Origin: Lewinellaceae bacterium
Lineage (GTDB): Bacteria > Bacteroidota > Bacteroidia > Chitinophagales > Saprospiraceae
Assembly: GCA_020636375.1 (NCBI GenBank)
Contig: JACJXZ010000005.1
Location: 310,001 to 374,000 of the forward strand
Length of the DNA: 64,000 nt
Reading direction: 5' to 3'
Shown: piece after piece, positions 38,361-46,753 of the stretch
How positions within the stretch are numbered: the stretch's first letter is position 1
Layout of the letters: each line of letters starts with the position of its first letter
The notes under the pieces: model-generated
Seen by the model: the letters and a program-made list of their open reading frames with translations, nothing else
Told to the model about the DNA's origin: nothing
Database searches by the model: none
Program-made: the position numbers and the translations under genes

Positions 38361-41300
38361 ATGAAAAAGTTACTGCCCCTTCTGCTGCTGGCCATCAGCA
38401 CCGCTCTTGCCGCCCAGGAGGACCCCATGGAGGTATACCGCGGCAACGCCATCAAATACAATGCGATCGTTTTCAATTTCCACGTCGATGAGGCCAACAA
38501 CAAATGGGTGGGCACGGCCGACGGCCTGTATCAGGTGCACAACCCCACCCTCGCCACCCGCATCGAGCTGGCCGAAGGGGAAGAGTCCCTCCTGCGCCTG
38601 CCCGGCGGCAACGAGGACATCCGCTGGAAAATGGAGGACCTCATTGCCATTACCGGCGATATTTTCGACCGCTCCAACTACATTACGGCCGGCTATTACG
38701 ACCGCTCCCGGAAAGAACTCTGGATCGGCACCAGCCAGTTTGGCCTGTACCAGTTCAAAACCGAACCGAAGCTGGAACTGATCGAGCAGCAGACCATTTA
38801 CAACTCCAAGCTCAAATCCGACCACATCAACACCATTTATATAGACGCCGCCGGGCGGCTATGGGCAGGCACCAAAGACGGCGTCCTCTTGGGCGAAAAG
38901 GGCCGCTGGCAACTGCTCCAAAGAGGGTATGACATCCGCGCTGTCGCCGGCAAAGGGCTGCAGATCTGGCTCATGACCGAAGAAGAAGCCGGCCCGCTCG
39001 ATTCCCGCCAGCGCTGGGAACCCATCGACATCCCCCGTTTCAAAACCGAAGGGCGCCTGCGCGGCATCACCTTCGACGATAAAGGCAACCTCTGGATAGC
39101 CTCCGAGGTCATCACCCGATACAATCCGGAAACTCAGGAATTTACCGTCTTCGGCCCGGCACAGGAGTACACCAGCCAGTTTGCCAGTTGCCTGGCTGCC
39201 GACCGGGACAACGCCGTGTGGGTGGGCACCCAGGATAAAGGCCTCTACATCATCGACAAAGCCTCCGCCCTCCGGGTAGCCGCCCTGGTCGACCGGGAGG
39301 TCAGCTGCAACGGCAACGGCAGGGACGCCGCCCTGAAGGTAGAGGTCTACGGCGGCCAGGGGCCCTACACCTACCAGTGGAGCGGCGGGCTGGCCGGCCC
39401 CAACCCCCAAAACCTGGCCCCCGGCGAATACCAACTGACCGTCACCGACGCCAAAGGCAAATCGAAGGCCACCCGGGCCGTCATCGAAGACGGACGGGTG
39501 GAAGCCGTCGCCACCATAACCAAAAAGGTAAGCGCTGCCGGCGCCGCCGACGGGTCGGCCACCGCCAACGTCAAGGGGGGAACGCCGCCGTACTCCTTCC
39601 GCTGGGACAACGGCGAGACGACAGCCACCGCCGTCCGGCTGCCCGCCGGCCAGCAGAGCGTCACCGTTACCGACCAAGCCGGCTGCCAGTCGGTCTCCAG
39701 CCTCACCATCCCCCAGGAACTGGCAGAACTCGCCGCCGGACTAACCCTCGCCGAAGAAATCCAGTGCTTCGGCGGCCGCACCGCCACCCTGGAAGTGGAC
39801 GCTACCGGCGGCCAGGAACCCTACTCCTTCCAATGGAACCAACCCGGCCTGGCCGGCGCCCGCGTGAAGGGCCTGCCCGCCGGCGAATACAGCGTAACCA
39901 TCACCGACGCAGCTGGCAATTCGGCCGTCGCCCAAACTTCCATCCCTCAGCCGGACGCCCTGTCCGCAACGGCTACCGCCACCGCCCCCGCCAGTACCGG
40001 CAAGGCCGACGGACAGGCCAGAGTCAACGCGCAGGGCGGAGTGCCTGCCTACCTTTTTGAATGGGATAACGGCGAAAAAGGAGAAAATTCGGATGACCTG
40101 TCCGTCGGAACCCATACCGTCACCGTCACCGACGCCAATGGATGTACCGCCACCGCCTCCGTAACCATCTCCGAGGATATCCTGCCCCTGGCACTGGCCA
40201 TCCGCCAAACCGCCGAAATCAATTGCTTCGGCGGCAAAGAGGCCGCCCTCCAGGTGCAGGCCTCCGGCGGCAAAGGGCCGTTCCAATACAAGTGGAGCGC
40301 AGCGGGCATGGCCGGCGAAACGCCCAGCGGCCTGCCCGCCGGGCAATACGCCGTCACCGTCACCGACGCAGCCGGCAATACCCAAACCGCGCAGGCCAAC
40401 ATCCCGCAGCCTGATGCCCTCAGCCCCACTGCCACCGCCACCGCGCCAGCCAGCACCGGCAACGCCGACGGGCAGGCCGCCGCCGACGCCGACGGAGGGA
40501 CGCCCCCCTACGCCTTCCGGTGGGACAACGGCGAAACCGCCGCCCAGGCCACCAAGCTCGCACCCGGCACCCGGACCGTCACCGTCACCGACGCCAATGG
40601 ATGTACCGCCACCGCCTCCGTAGCCATCTCGGAGGACATCCTGCCCCTGGCCCTCAGCATCCGCCAAACCGCCGAAATCAACTGCTTCGGCGGCAAAGAG
40701 GCCGCCCTCCAGGTACAGGCCTCCGGCGGCAAGGGGCCGTTCCAGTATCAATGGGATGCAGCCGGCGTGAGCGGACAGGCGCCAACCGGCCTGCCCGCCG
40801 GCCAGTACAACGTCACCGTCACCGACGCAGCCGGCAATACCCAAACCGCGCAGGCCGACATCCCACAGCCCCAAGCCCTCAACGCCAGCTCATCCGCATC
40901 CGCGCCCGCCAGCACCGGCAACGCCGACGGGCAGGCCGCTGCCGACGCCGACGGAGGGACGCCGCCCTACGCCTTCCGGTGGGACAACGGCGAAACCGAC
41001 GCCCAGGCCACAAAGCTCGCACCCGGTACCCGCACCGTCACCGTCACCGACGCCAACGGATGCACCGCCACAGCCTCCGTAACCATCTCCGAAAACATCC
41101 TGCCACTGGCCCTAAGCATCCGCCAAACCGCCGAAGTCAACTGCTTCGGCGGCAAAGAAGCTGCCCTCCAGGTGCAGGCCTCCGGCGGGAAGGGGCCGTT
41201 CCAGTATCAATGGGATGCAGCGGGCGCGAGCGGACAGGCACCAACCGGCCTGCCCGCCGGAGAATACGCTGTCACGGTTACAGACGTGACAGGAACCACT

Positions 41301-42398
41301 CAATCGGCATCTTTCTCCATCTCCCAACCCGAAGCGCTGGTGGCCGAAGCGGAAGTCACCGCCCCGGCAAGCACCAATAATTCGGACGGGCAGGCGGCCG
41401 TCCGCGCTACCGGCGGCACCCCTCCCTATACCTATCAATGGACAAACGGAGAGGCAGGCGCAACCGCCCGGTCTTTGGCGCCGGGGGCCCATAAAGTGAC
41501 GGCCACCGACGCCAGAGGGTGTGCCGCCACGGCCAGCATCGAGGTTTCGGAAAACATCCTGCCTCTGAAGGCAGCCATCCGGCAGACGGCACAGATCAAC
41601 TGCTCCGGCGAGCAGGATGCCGCCATACAGCTGGAGGTAAGCGGCGGCAAAGGGCCGTTTCGGTACCAGTGGAGCGACAGCCGCATCGACGGCGAGAGCG
41701 CCGCCGGGCTGCCTGCCGGGCAATATGCCGTAACGGTGGAAGACGTGCTGGGCAGCACCCAAACCGCCCGGATAGAGATCGGCCAGCCGGAAACCCTCAC
41801 CGCTGGGATTGCCGAAAAAGAGCCGGCGTTCAGCGACACCAGCAACGACGGCAAAGCCACGGCGGAGGCCAAAGGCGGGAGCGGGAGTTATACCTTCAAG
41901 TGGGACAATGGGGAAACCGGCCCCCGGGCGGAGGCCCTGTCTCTGGGCCAGCACAGCCTCACCGTTACCGATGGAAATGGGTGTACGGCCACCGCTACCT
42001 TCGAGATCACGGAGCGGATCATGAAAGAGCTGGCCTCCGGCGCTGTGCGCAGCGGGCAGACCATACAGATGCAGAAGCTGCAGTTCGAGGCCGACAGCAC
42101 TAACATCACGGAAGACAACCGGCCCATCCTGGATGAGATTTTCGTATTCCTGAAAGACAACCCTTCGATCGTGGTGGAGATCGGCGGCCACACCAACAAC
42201 CTGCCGCCACCGGAGTACTGCGACCAGTTGTCCACGGCCCGCGCCCGGTCCGTAGCGGAGTACCTGGTGCAGAAGGGCATTGCCCCCGAGCGGGTGTTCT
42301 ATAAAGGCTATGGCAAGCGCAAGCCGTTGTTTTCCAACGCCACGGAGGATGGGCGGAGGCGCAACCAGCGGGTGGAGGTCAAGATTCTGAGGTTGTAG
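38361..42398 (+). CDS. OmpA-family protein with beta-propeller and SprB-like repeats
   Basis: This 1,345-residue protein has a signal peptide (MKKLLPLLLLAISTALAA). A two-component-regulator-type propeller covers about residues 30-310, with blades such as ANNKWVGTADGLYQV, RKELWIGTSQFGLYQF and AGRLWAGTKDGVLLG. SprB-like repeats of about 75 residues follow (GGTPPYAFRWDNGET, then HTVTVTDANGCTATASV). Pairs of them form 153-residue units repeated exactly every 459 bp between 40.2 and 41.6 kb. The C-terminal 120 residues are an OmpA domain (LSTARARSVAEYLVQKGIAP, GRRRNQRVEVKIL), which should bind peptidoglycan. The usual HTD of that domain is HTN, while the partner Arg is kept. It probably sits at the outer membrane with the propeller and repeats as interaction surfaces; the ligand is unknown. 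Confidence 0.92.
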   Translation: MKKLLPLLLLAISTALAAQEDPMEVYRGNAIKYNAIVFNFHVDEANNKWVGTADGLYQVHNPTLATRIELAEGEESLLRLPGGNEDIRWKMEDLIAITGDIFDRSNYITAGYYDRSRKELWIGTSQFGLYQFKTEPKLELIEQQTIYNSKLKSDHINTIYIDAAGRLWAGTKDGVLLGEKGRWQLLQRGYDIRAVAGKGLQIWLMTEEEAGPLDSRQRWEPIDIPRFKTEGRLRGITFDDKGNLWIASEVITRYNPETQEFTVFGPAQEYTSQFASCLAADRDNAVWVGTQDKGLYIIDKASALRVAALVDREVSCNGNGRDAALKVEVYGGQGPYTYQWSGGLAGPNPQNLAPGEYQLTVTDAKGKSKATRAVIEDGRVEAVATITKKVSAAGAADGSATANVKGGTPPYSFRWDNGETTATAVRLPAGQQSVTVTDQAGCQSVSSLTIPQELAELAAGLTLAEEIQCFGGRTATLEVDATGGQEPYSFQWNQPGLAGARVKGLPAGEYSVTITDAAGNSAVAQTSIPQPDALSATATATAPASTGKADGQARVNAQGGVPAYLFEWDNGEKGENSDDLSVGTHTVTVTDANGCTATASVTISEDILPLALAIRQTAEINCFGGKEAALQVQASGGKGPFQYKWSAAGMAGETPSGLPAGQYAVTVTDAAGNTQTAQANIPQPDALSPTATATAPASTGNADGQAAADADGGTPPYAFRWDNGETAAQATKLAPGTRTVTVTDANGCTATASVAISEDILPLALSIRQTAEINCFGGKEAALQVQASGGKGPFQYQWDAAGVSGQAPTGLPAGQYNVTVTDAAGNTQTAQADIPQPQALNASSSASAPASTGNADGQAAADADGGTPPYAFRWDNGETDAQATKLAPGTRTVTVTDANGCTATASVTISENILPLALSIRQTAEVNCFGGKEAALQVQASGGKGPFQYQWDAAGASGQAPTGLPAGEYAVTVTDVTGTTQSASFSISQPEALVAEAEVTAPASTNNSDGQAAVRATGGTPPYTYQWTNGEAGATARSLAPGAHKVTATDARGCAATASIEVSENILPLKAAIRQTAQINCSGEQDAAIQLEVSGGKGPFRYQWSDSRIDGESAAGLPAGQYAVTVEDVLGSTQTARIEIGQPETLTAGIAEKEPAFSDTSNDGKATAEAKGGSGSYTFKWDNGETGPRAEALSLGQHSLTVTDGNGCTATATFEITERIMKELASGAVRSGQTIQMQKLQFEADSTNITEDNRPILDEIFVFLKDNPSIVVEIGGHTNNLPPPEYCDQLSTARARSVAEYLVQKGIAPERVFYKGYGKRKPLFSNATEDGRRRNQRVEVKILRL

Positions 42399-42415
42399 GC
42401 GGGGCGGGTAGCCGG

Positions 42416-42886
42416 TTACTTAAAGATCACCGGCAACCGATAAGCCATGTCATTCTCCGGCAGGCCGGACGGGTTGGCCTTTTCGAAGCGCAGGTAGCCC
42501 TTTTCTTCGGCCGGAGCATCGAATTCCAGTGTCAACTGGAAGGGCACGAAATCTTCCGTCATCCATTCCCCCCGGGCTTCGGCTATGCCCGATGCCAGGC
42601 TTTGGCCGTTCTGGGTTAACAAGGCGACAGGGAAACTAGCTTCGAAAAACCAATACCCCCTGGCCTGCCCTTTGACCGTAAGCGGAGAGGCTACTTCCTG
42701 GTTGGGCAGCGGCTGCTCAACCCGGATCTGGTTGTCCATTGAATCTTTACCCTCCCCTTCGGCGGATGTACGGCTAGAGGTTTCCAGTGTATCCGCTGGC
42801 GGTTGTTTTTGCTGCCCGGAGGCGGGCTTGTCGCCATTGCAGGCTATAAACAGGAACAGGGCGGAAATGGATGCCAGGTATCGCAT
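42416..42886 (-). CDS. Gmad2-domain lipoprotein
   Basis: This 156-residue lipoprotein has a lipobox (ALFLFIAC). A low-complexity Gln, Ser and Glu linker follows, then a C-terminal Gmad2-type Ig-like domain: RVEQPLPNQEVASPLTVKGQ, ARGYWFFEASFPVALLTQNG, and EWMTEDFVPFQLTLEF. Gmad2 domains occur in envelope proteins of many bacteria and are thought to bind other proteins or cell-wall components. The gene converges on the OmpA-type gene, whose stop is only 18 bp away. No specific function can be given. Confidence 0.82.
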   Translation of the reverse strand: MRYLASISALFLFIACNGDKPASGQQKQPPADTLETSSRTSAEGEGKDSMDNQIRVEQPLPNQEVASPLTVKGQARGYWFFEASFPVALLTQNGQSLASGIAEARGEWMTEDFVPFQLTLEFDAPAEEKGYLRFEKANPSGLPENDMAYRLPVIFK

Positions 42887-43055
42887 GGTTTTTTTCTTTT
42901 GAAAAAAGATTCCGCTTCAGTATGTTCATTCATCAAAACAATTTGCTGTTGGCACTAAGGGGCAGTTGTTTTTCCGCCGGTAGTGCCACAGGTTGAATAC
43001 TTATAAGCCCTCTTCTGTTCGCGAGCGTCTATGACGCGATGCGGTTCAATTTGCA

Positions 43056-43106
43056 AGTCTCCGACTTGCTTATCTCTGGCCTTCTTATCCACGTAAGTCG
43101 GAGACT
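43056..43106. repeat. 12-bp inverted repeat
   Basis: agtctccgactt at 43056-43067 and its exact complement at 43095-43106 form a hairpin with a 27-nt loop, just before the 211-bp element. The 510-bp gap between the Gmad2 and cytochrome genes holds only this and that element. Confidence 0.6.
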
Positions 43107-43117
43107 GACTCATTATC

Positions 43118-43328
43118 CAGCAATTTCTCGTGTAGAGCATGCACGTATCGCCACAAAAATTTATCCGGCTCAAAGAGACGGACACAAAGGCACCAAATCC
43201 GCACTAAATTTAGTGCGGATTTGGTGTCCGTCTATCCAGCCGGATAAATTTTAGTGCCCGTCTGGTCAGCCGGGTAAACTTTCGTGGCATCCTCTCGCCG
43301 CGTGCACACCTTACATGAGAAACTACTG
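43118..43328. repeat. 211-bp dispersed element, copy 1 (inverted copy at 54726)
   Basis: The whole 211 bp is nearly identical to the reverse complement of 54726-54936. At its centre is a perfect 36-bp palindrome whose half is caccaaatccgcactaaa (43191-43208). Flanking words ccggctcaaagagacgg and ccgtctatccagccgg are also nearly self-complementary. No transposase or direct-repeat footprint is obvious. It resembles a MITE or REP-like intergenic element. Confidence 0.9.
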
Positions 43329-43399
43329 CTCATTATCCCGCATCGAGACACAGTCTCTCGCGAACAAAACATATTTTCTTCATTTTTCAACCGGCTGCA

Positions 43400-43909
43400 C
43401 TACCCTTCCCCCTCCGCCGGCGCTTCTGCTGCCGGTGCTTCCTGCTGGATGGATTGCAGGTAGATCACGATATTATCGATCTCCTTTTGGACCTGCGCAT
43501 CATCGCCCAGGTTTTCCGACACTTTGAAGGTGATGCCCCAGATCGGCATATCGCCGCTGCCGTGGCCTTCGACCGGCTCGGTGCCGTCGATGATCTTGCG
43601 GATCTCTTCAGCGGGGAAGTTGCCTTCCCGGCGGGCGGCGATGAGGGTGAGGTCCGGCGGCTGTATCTTGAGCAGTTCCGCCATGGCACCGTCGCCGTGC
43701 TCGCCGTGGCAGATCTGGCAGTAGGAGACGTACAGTTCCTGCCCGCGGGCCAGGGGGTCCACTTCCTTGTGGACCGGCACTTCTTCCGCCGCTGCCTTTT
43801 CAGGGGGAGCGGCATTGTTGCAACTCGTCAGGAATTGGGCTGTTCCGGTCAGGAAAAACGCCAGAAATACGACGCAGGCAATCTTGTTCAGCTTAGTAAT
43901 CCGTTTCAT
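43400..43909 (-). CDS. c-type cytochrome lipoprotein
   Basis: This 169-residue protein has a signal peptide and lipobox (AQFLTSC, C30). An acidic-Ala linker follows, then a single-heme class I cytochrome with YVSYCQICHGEHGDG (Cys64 to His68). The probable Met ligand is in GSGDMPIWGITFK. The tail is rich in Ala, Glu and Pro. It is probably a periplasmic electron carrier anchored by its lipid, donating to or accepting from respiratory complexes. It stands alone, with repeat elements on both sides, so no partner is implied by context. Confidence 0.88.
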   Translation of the reverse strand: MKRITKLNKIACVVFLAFFLTGTAQFLTSCNNAAPPEKAAAEEVPVHKEVDPLARGQELYVSYCQICHGEHGDGAMAELLKIQPPDLTLIAARREGNFPAEEIRKIIDGTEPVEGHGSGDMPIWGITFKVSENLGDDAQVQKEIDNIVIYLQSIQQEAPAAEAPAEGEG

Positions 43910-44060
43910 TTTAATGATTTTTATTGGTAAGGCGGCAGGGAACCTGTCTGCTCCCTGCGCACTTCTAAAGATATAAAAGCCGGGAAAAACAAAACAGAAA
44001 AGTCTCTACTTTCTTATTTCCGGACGAACTCATAACGATCGGGATGTCTCTGCGAAATTA

Positions 44061-44164
44061 CGGCTACCCGCCTAAGGTTGGACACTCCATGCCTCCTGCA
44101 CACGCTTGGCCTCGACTCCGCTCGGCTTTCCCCTTTCTGCTGTCCAACCTCAGACGGGTAGCCG
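44061..44164. repeat. Inverted-repeat element with ggctaccc...aggttggaca ends
   Basis: The left arm at 44061-44084 and right arm at 44141-44164 match in 22 of 24 positions (cggctacccg and ctaaggttggaca are shared words). They enclose about 56 bp. A related pair of ends occurs at 47491-47606. It lies between the cytochrome and NYN genes. Confidence 0.75.
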
Positions 44165-44189
44165 AAATTACGAAATAATCCCTCGATAC

Positions 44190-45131
44190 CTACTCCATCA
44201 ACTTCACCTCAACAGCGATATCCTGCCCGGTCTCCTCGTTGATGCTGATGCGGAACTGGACGGGGTCGCCGACGCGCAGGTCGTTGAAGTCCACGTTTTC
44301 CACTTCGGAGTAGTGGAAGAACAGGTTGTTGGGGGGATAGGTGATGAATCCGTATCCCTCCTTGAGGGAAAAGATAGTGCTGGAGTGGTAGCCGTTCTCG
44401 TCCTGCCCGTGGGGCACGGCCTCTTCTTCTTCCTCCGCCTCCTGGCCCTTGGCTGCCGGGGCTTTGGGGACGAACAGGTTGTTGACCACGTAGGTGTCGC
44501 GGGTGGGGCGGCTGTCGATCAGGGTATGCATGGCGATGGGGTAGGTCACTTCCTCCAGCAGGTCCTGCGAAGTGCGGGTGGAGCGGTTGTTGCCGAAGTC
44601 GTCGACGAATTCGAATTCCCAGGACAGGACCATCACGCGGGTGCCCAGGGAGTTGACCTTGCGGATGAGCGGCACGTAGTCGCCGTCGGCGGCGATGAGG
44701 ACCACCACGTCGAACTTTTTGTACATGCACTGTTCGAAGGCTTCCAGGGCCAGCCAGACGTCGACGCCCTTTTCGGTCTTCCGGGAACCGATGCCGCGCA
44801 GCGGCAGGTAGTGGGTGGTCACGCCTTCGGACATGAGGATGTCGTCGAATACGCGGTCGTAGTACAGCTGGTTGCTCTTGTTGCTGGCCTCGGCGGCGCT
44901 CAGGCGCCCCCGGAAATAGTGGGCGTCGACGATCTGGCAGTGGGCGATGTTGGCGCCGCCGCCTTCCAGTTCCGAGACTTTGTAGCGGACGAAGTCGTGC
45001 AGTCCCTTGATGCTGATCCGGGCTTTGCGCTGGTGGACGTAGTTGTAATAATTGCTGACGTGATAGAAGTAGTTGCCGTCGTAAAATACGCCTATCTTAG
45101 TAAGGAAGTTGTTGCTGATATTTTTTGGCAT
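44190..45131 (-). CDS. NYN-domain nuclease fused to a cold-shock-like RNA-binding domain
   Basis: This 313-residue protein begins with a NYN/LabA (DUF88) PIN-like nuclease domain at about residues 10-200. The acidic residues expected at the metal site are D18 (VFYDGNYFY), D124 (EKGVDVWLALEA) and D149/D151 (LIAADGDYVPLIRKV). A Glu-rich linker (EAEEEEEA) leads to residues 248-310, which look like a cold-shock/S1-type domain: STIFSLKEGYGFITYP matches RNP1 and NNLFFHYSEV matches RNP2. The protein is therefore probably an RNA-targeting nuclease in the cytoplasm. A -7 box (TAAATTTG) lies 25 bp upstream. The RNA target is unknown. Confidence 0.87.
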   Translation of the reverse strand: MPKNISNNFLTKIGVFYDGNYFYHVSNYYNYVHQRKARISIKGLHDFVRYKVSELEGGGANIAHCQIVDAHYFRGRLSAAEASNKSNQLYYDRVFDDILMSEGVTTHYLPLRGIGSRKTEKGVDVWLALEAFEQCMYKKFDVVVLIAADGDYVPLIRKVNSLGTRVMVLSWEFEFVDDFGNNRSTRTSQDLLEEVTYPIAMHTLIDSRPTRDTYVVNNLFVPKAPAAKGQEAEEEEEAVPHGQDENGYHSSTIFSLKEGYGFITYPPNNLFFHYSEVENVDFNDLRVGDPVQFRISINEETGQDIAVEVKLME

Positions 45132-45155
45132 AGTATGTTAACGCTCTTTTTCCTG

Positions 45156-45163
45156 CAAATTTA
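45156..45163 (-). promoter_or_regulatory. Likely -7 box (TAAATTTG) for the NYN gene
   Basis: The leftward strand has TAAATTTG, an exact TAnnTTTG match, 25 bp before the NYN start. The intergenic space to the diverging M14 gene is only about 80 bp, so both promoters share it. A near match for the other direction (TATCTTCG) is at 45192-45199. Confidence 0.4.
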
Positions 45164-45214
45164 CAGTTTTAATTCCTAACCCCGCTCCTTATCTTCGCTG
45201 CAAAGCCATTGACC

Positions 45215-46753
45215 ATGAAGAAACCAGCCGCTATCCTCGTTTTGCTGTTGTTGTTTTCCTGTAACAGCCGGGAGCAAAGCCCCCCTCAATCTCCCCGGGA
45301 GGGGGAAGAAAGCCCCCCTCAATCCCCCCAAAGGGAGGGGGAAGGGCTGAATGGGGCGGCGGAGCTGGCGCTCGACCCGCTGTACGGGCAGCTCTACGAT
45401 GCTTATGAGCAGTACCGGGAAGGCACCATTGATGACCGGCGGTTCAAGCACGAGGACATACTGCCGCTGCTCCGGCGCCTGAAGCCCCCTTTTGAAGTGA
45501 GCCAGGCCGGCCAGTCGATCGAAGGGCGGAGCATCAACCTCGTCCGGCTCGGCAGCGGCCCCCGGACGGTGCTGCTCTGGTCGCAGATGCACGGCGACGA
45601 GGCTACCGCCACCATGGCGCTGATGGACATTTTCAACTTCCTCGGCGCCAGCGACGCGTTCGACGCCTTCCGGCAGGCCATCCTCTCGGAACTCACCCTC
45701 TACTTCATCCCCATGCTCAACCCCGACGGGGCAGAAAAGTTCCAGCGCCGCAACGCCCTCGACATCGACCTCAACCGCGACGCCCTGCGCCTGGTGACGC
45801 CGGAAGCCCAAACCCTCAAACGCGTCCGCGACCAAACCCAGGCCCAGTGGGGCTTCAACCTGCACGACCAGAACGCCTATTACGCCGCCGGCAACAGCGC
45901 CAACACGGCATCCATCTCCTTCCTCGCCCCGGCCTTTAATATCGAAAAGGACATCAACGACGTGCGCGGCAATGCCATGCGCCTGATCGTGCTGCTCGAC
46001 CGCCTGCTCCAGCAGCACATCCCCGGCAAGGTAGCCAAGTACGACGACACCTTCGAACCCCGCGCCTTCGGCGACAACATCCAGAAGTGGGGCACCAGCA
46101 CCATCCTCATCGAAAGCGGCGGCCTGAAGGGCGACCCCGAAAAGCAGGAGCTGCGCCGCCTCCACTTCACCATGCTGCTGGCCGCCTTCGACGCCATCGC
46201 CTCCGGCAGCTACCAGGCAGCGCAAATCCAGGACTACGAAAAAATCCCCTTCAACAACAGCAACGCCTACCACGACCTCATCATCCGCGAGGCCCAGGTG
46301 GAGAAGAACGGCCAGTGGTACACCGTCGACCTCGGCTTCCGCCATACCGAAGCGGAGTACAACGACTACCGGGACCACTACCACCGGGCGTCCCTGGCCG
46401 ATATCGGCGACCTGTCGACCTACCACGCCTACGAGCAGCTCGACGCCCGAGGCTATCAGGCCGTGCCCGGCAAGACTTACCCTTCTGCCTTCCCCAGCCT
46501 CGACGCCCTGCGCCGGCAGGACATCCCAGCCCTGCTCCGCCAGGGCTACACCACCTTCCAGCTTACCAGCCTGCCCCACCGCAGCCAATGGGCAGAGCTG
46601 CCCCTGGAGGCCGTCACCGCCGGCAAAGCCCCGGCCAACGAGATCCGACTCAACGGCAACCCTTCCCTCCTGCTGCGCAAGGACGGGCGGTTCCGCTACG
46701 CAGTCATCAACGGGTATTTGTATGATTTGGGGGCGGGGGGCGGCGGACGGTAG
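45215..46753 (+). CDS. M14 family zinc carboxypeptidase lipoprotein
   Basis: This 512-residue lipoprotein has a short signal with lipobox Cys16 (LLLLFSC). The M14 catalytic set is complete: H126 and E129 in SQMHGDEATATM, H217 in GFNLHDQNAYY, and the catalytic Glu300 in STILIESGG. NPDGAEKFQRRNALDIDLNRD holds substrate-binding residues. Such enzymes cleave single residues from peptide C-termini or act on cell-wall peptides. A linker straight after the lipobox is made of two copies of SPPQSP-REGE, encoded by GC-rich repeat DNA. The gene ends in Gly-rich residues where its stop falls inside a heptamer array. It diverges from the NYN gene. Confidence 0.92.
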   Translation: MKKPAAILVLLLLFSCNSREQSPPQSPREGEESPPQSPQREGEGLNGAAELALDPLYGQLYDAYEQYREGTIDDRRFKHEDILPLLRRLKPPFEVSQAGQSIEGRSINLVRLGSGPRTVLLWSQMHGDEATATMALMDIFNFLGASDAFDAFRQAILSELTLYFIPMLNPDGAEKFQRRNALDIDLNRDALRLVTPEAQTLKRVRDQTQAQWGFNLHDQNAYYAAGNSANTASISFLAPAFNIEKDINDVRGNAMRLIVLLDRLLQQHIPGKVAKYDDTFEPRAFGDNIQKWGTSTILIESGGLKGDPEKQELRRLHFTMLLAAFDAIASGSYQAAQIQDYEKIPFNNSNAYHDLIIREAQVEKNGQWYTVDLGFRHTEAEYNDYRDHYHRASLADIGDLSTYHAYEQLDARGYQAVPGKTYPSAFPSLDALRRQDIPALLRQGYTTFQLTSLPHRSQWAELPLEAVTAGKAPANEIRLNGNPSLLLRKDGRFRYAVINGYLYDLGAGGGGR

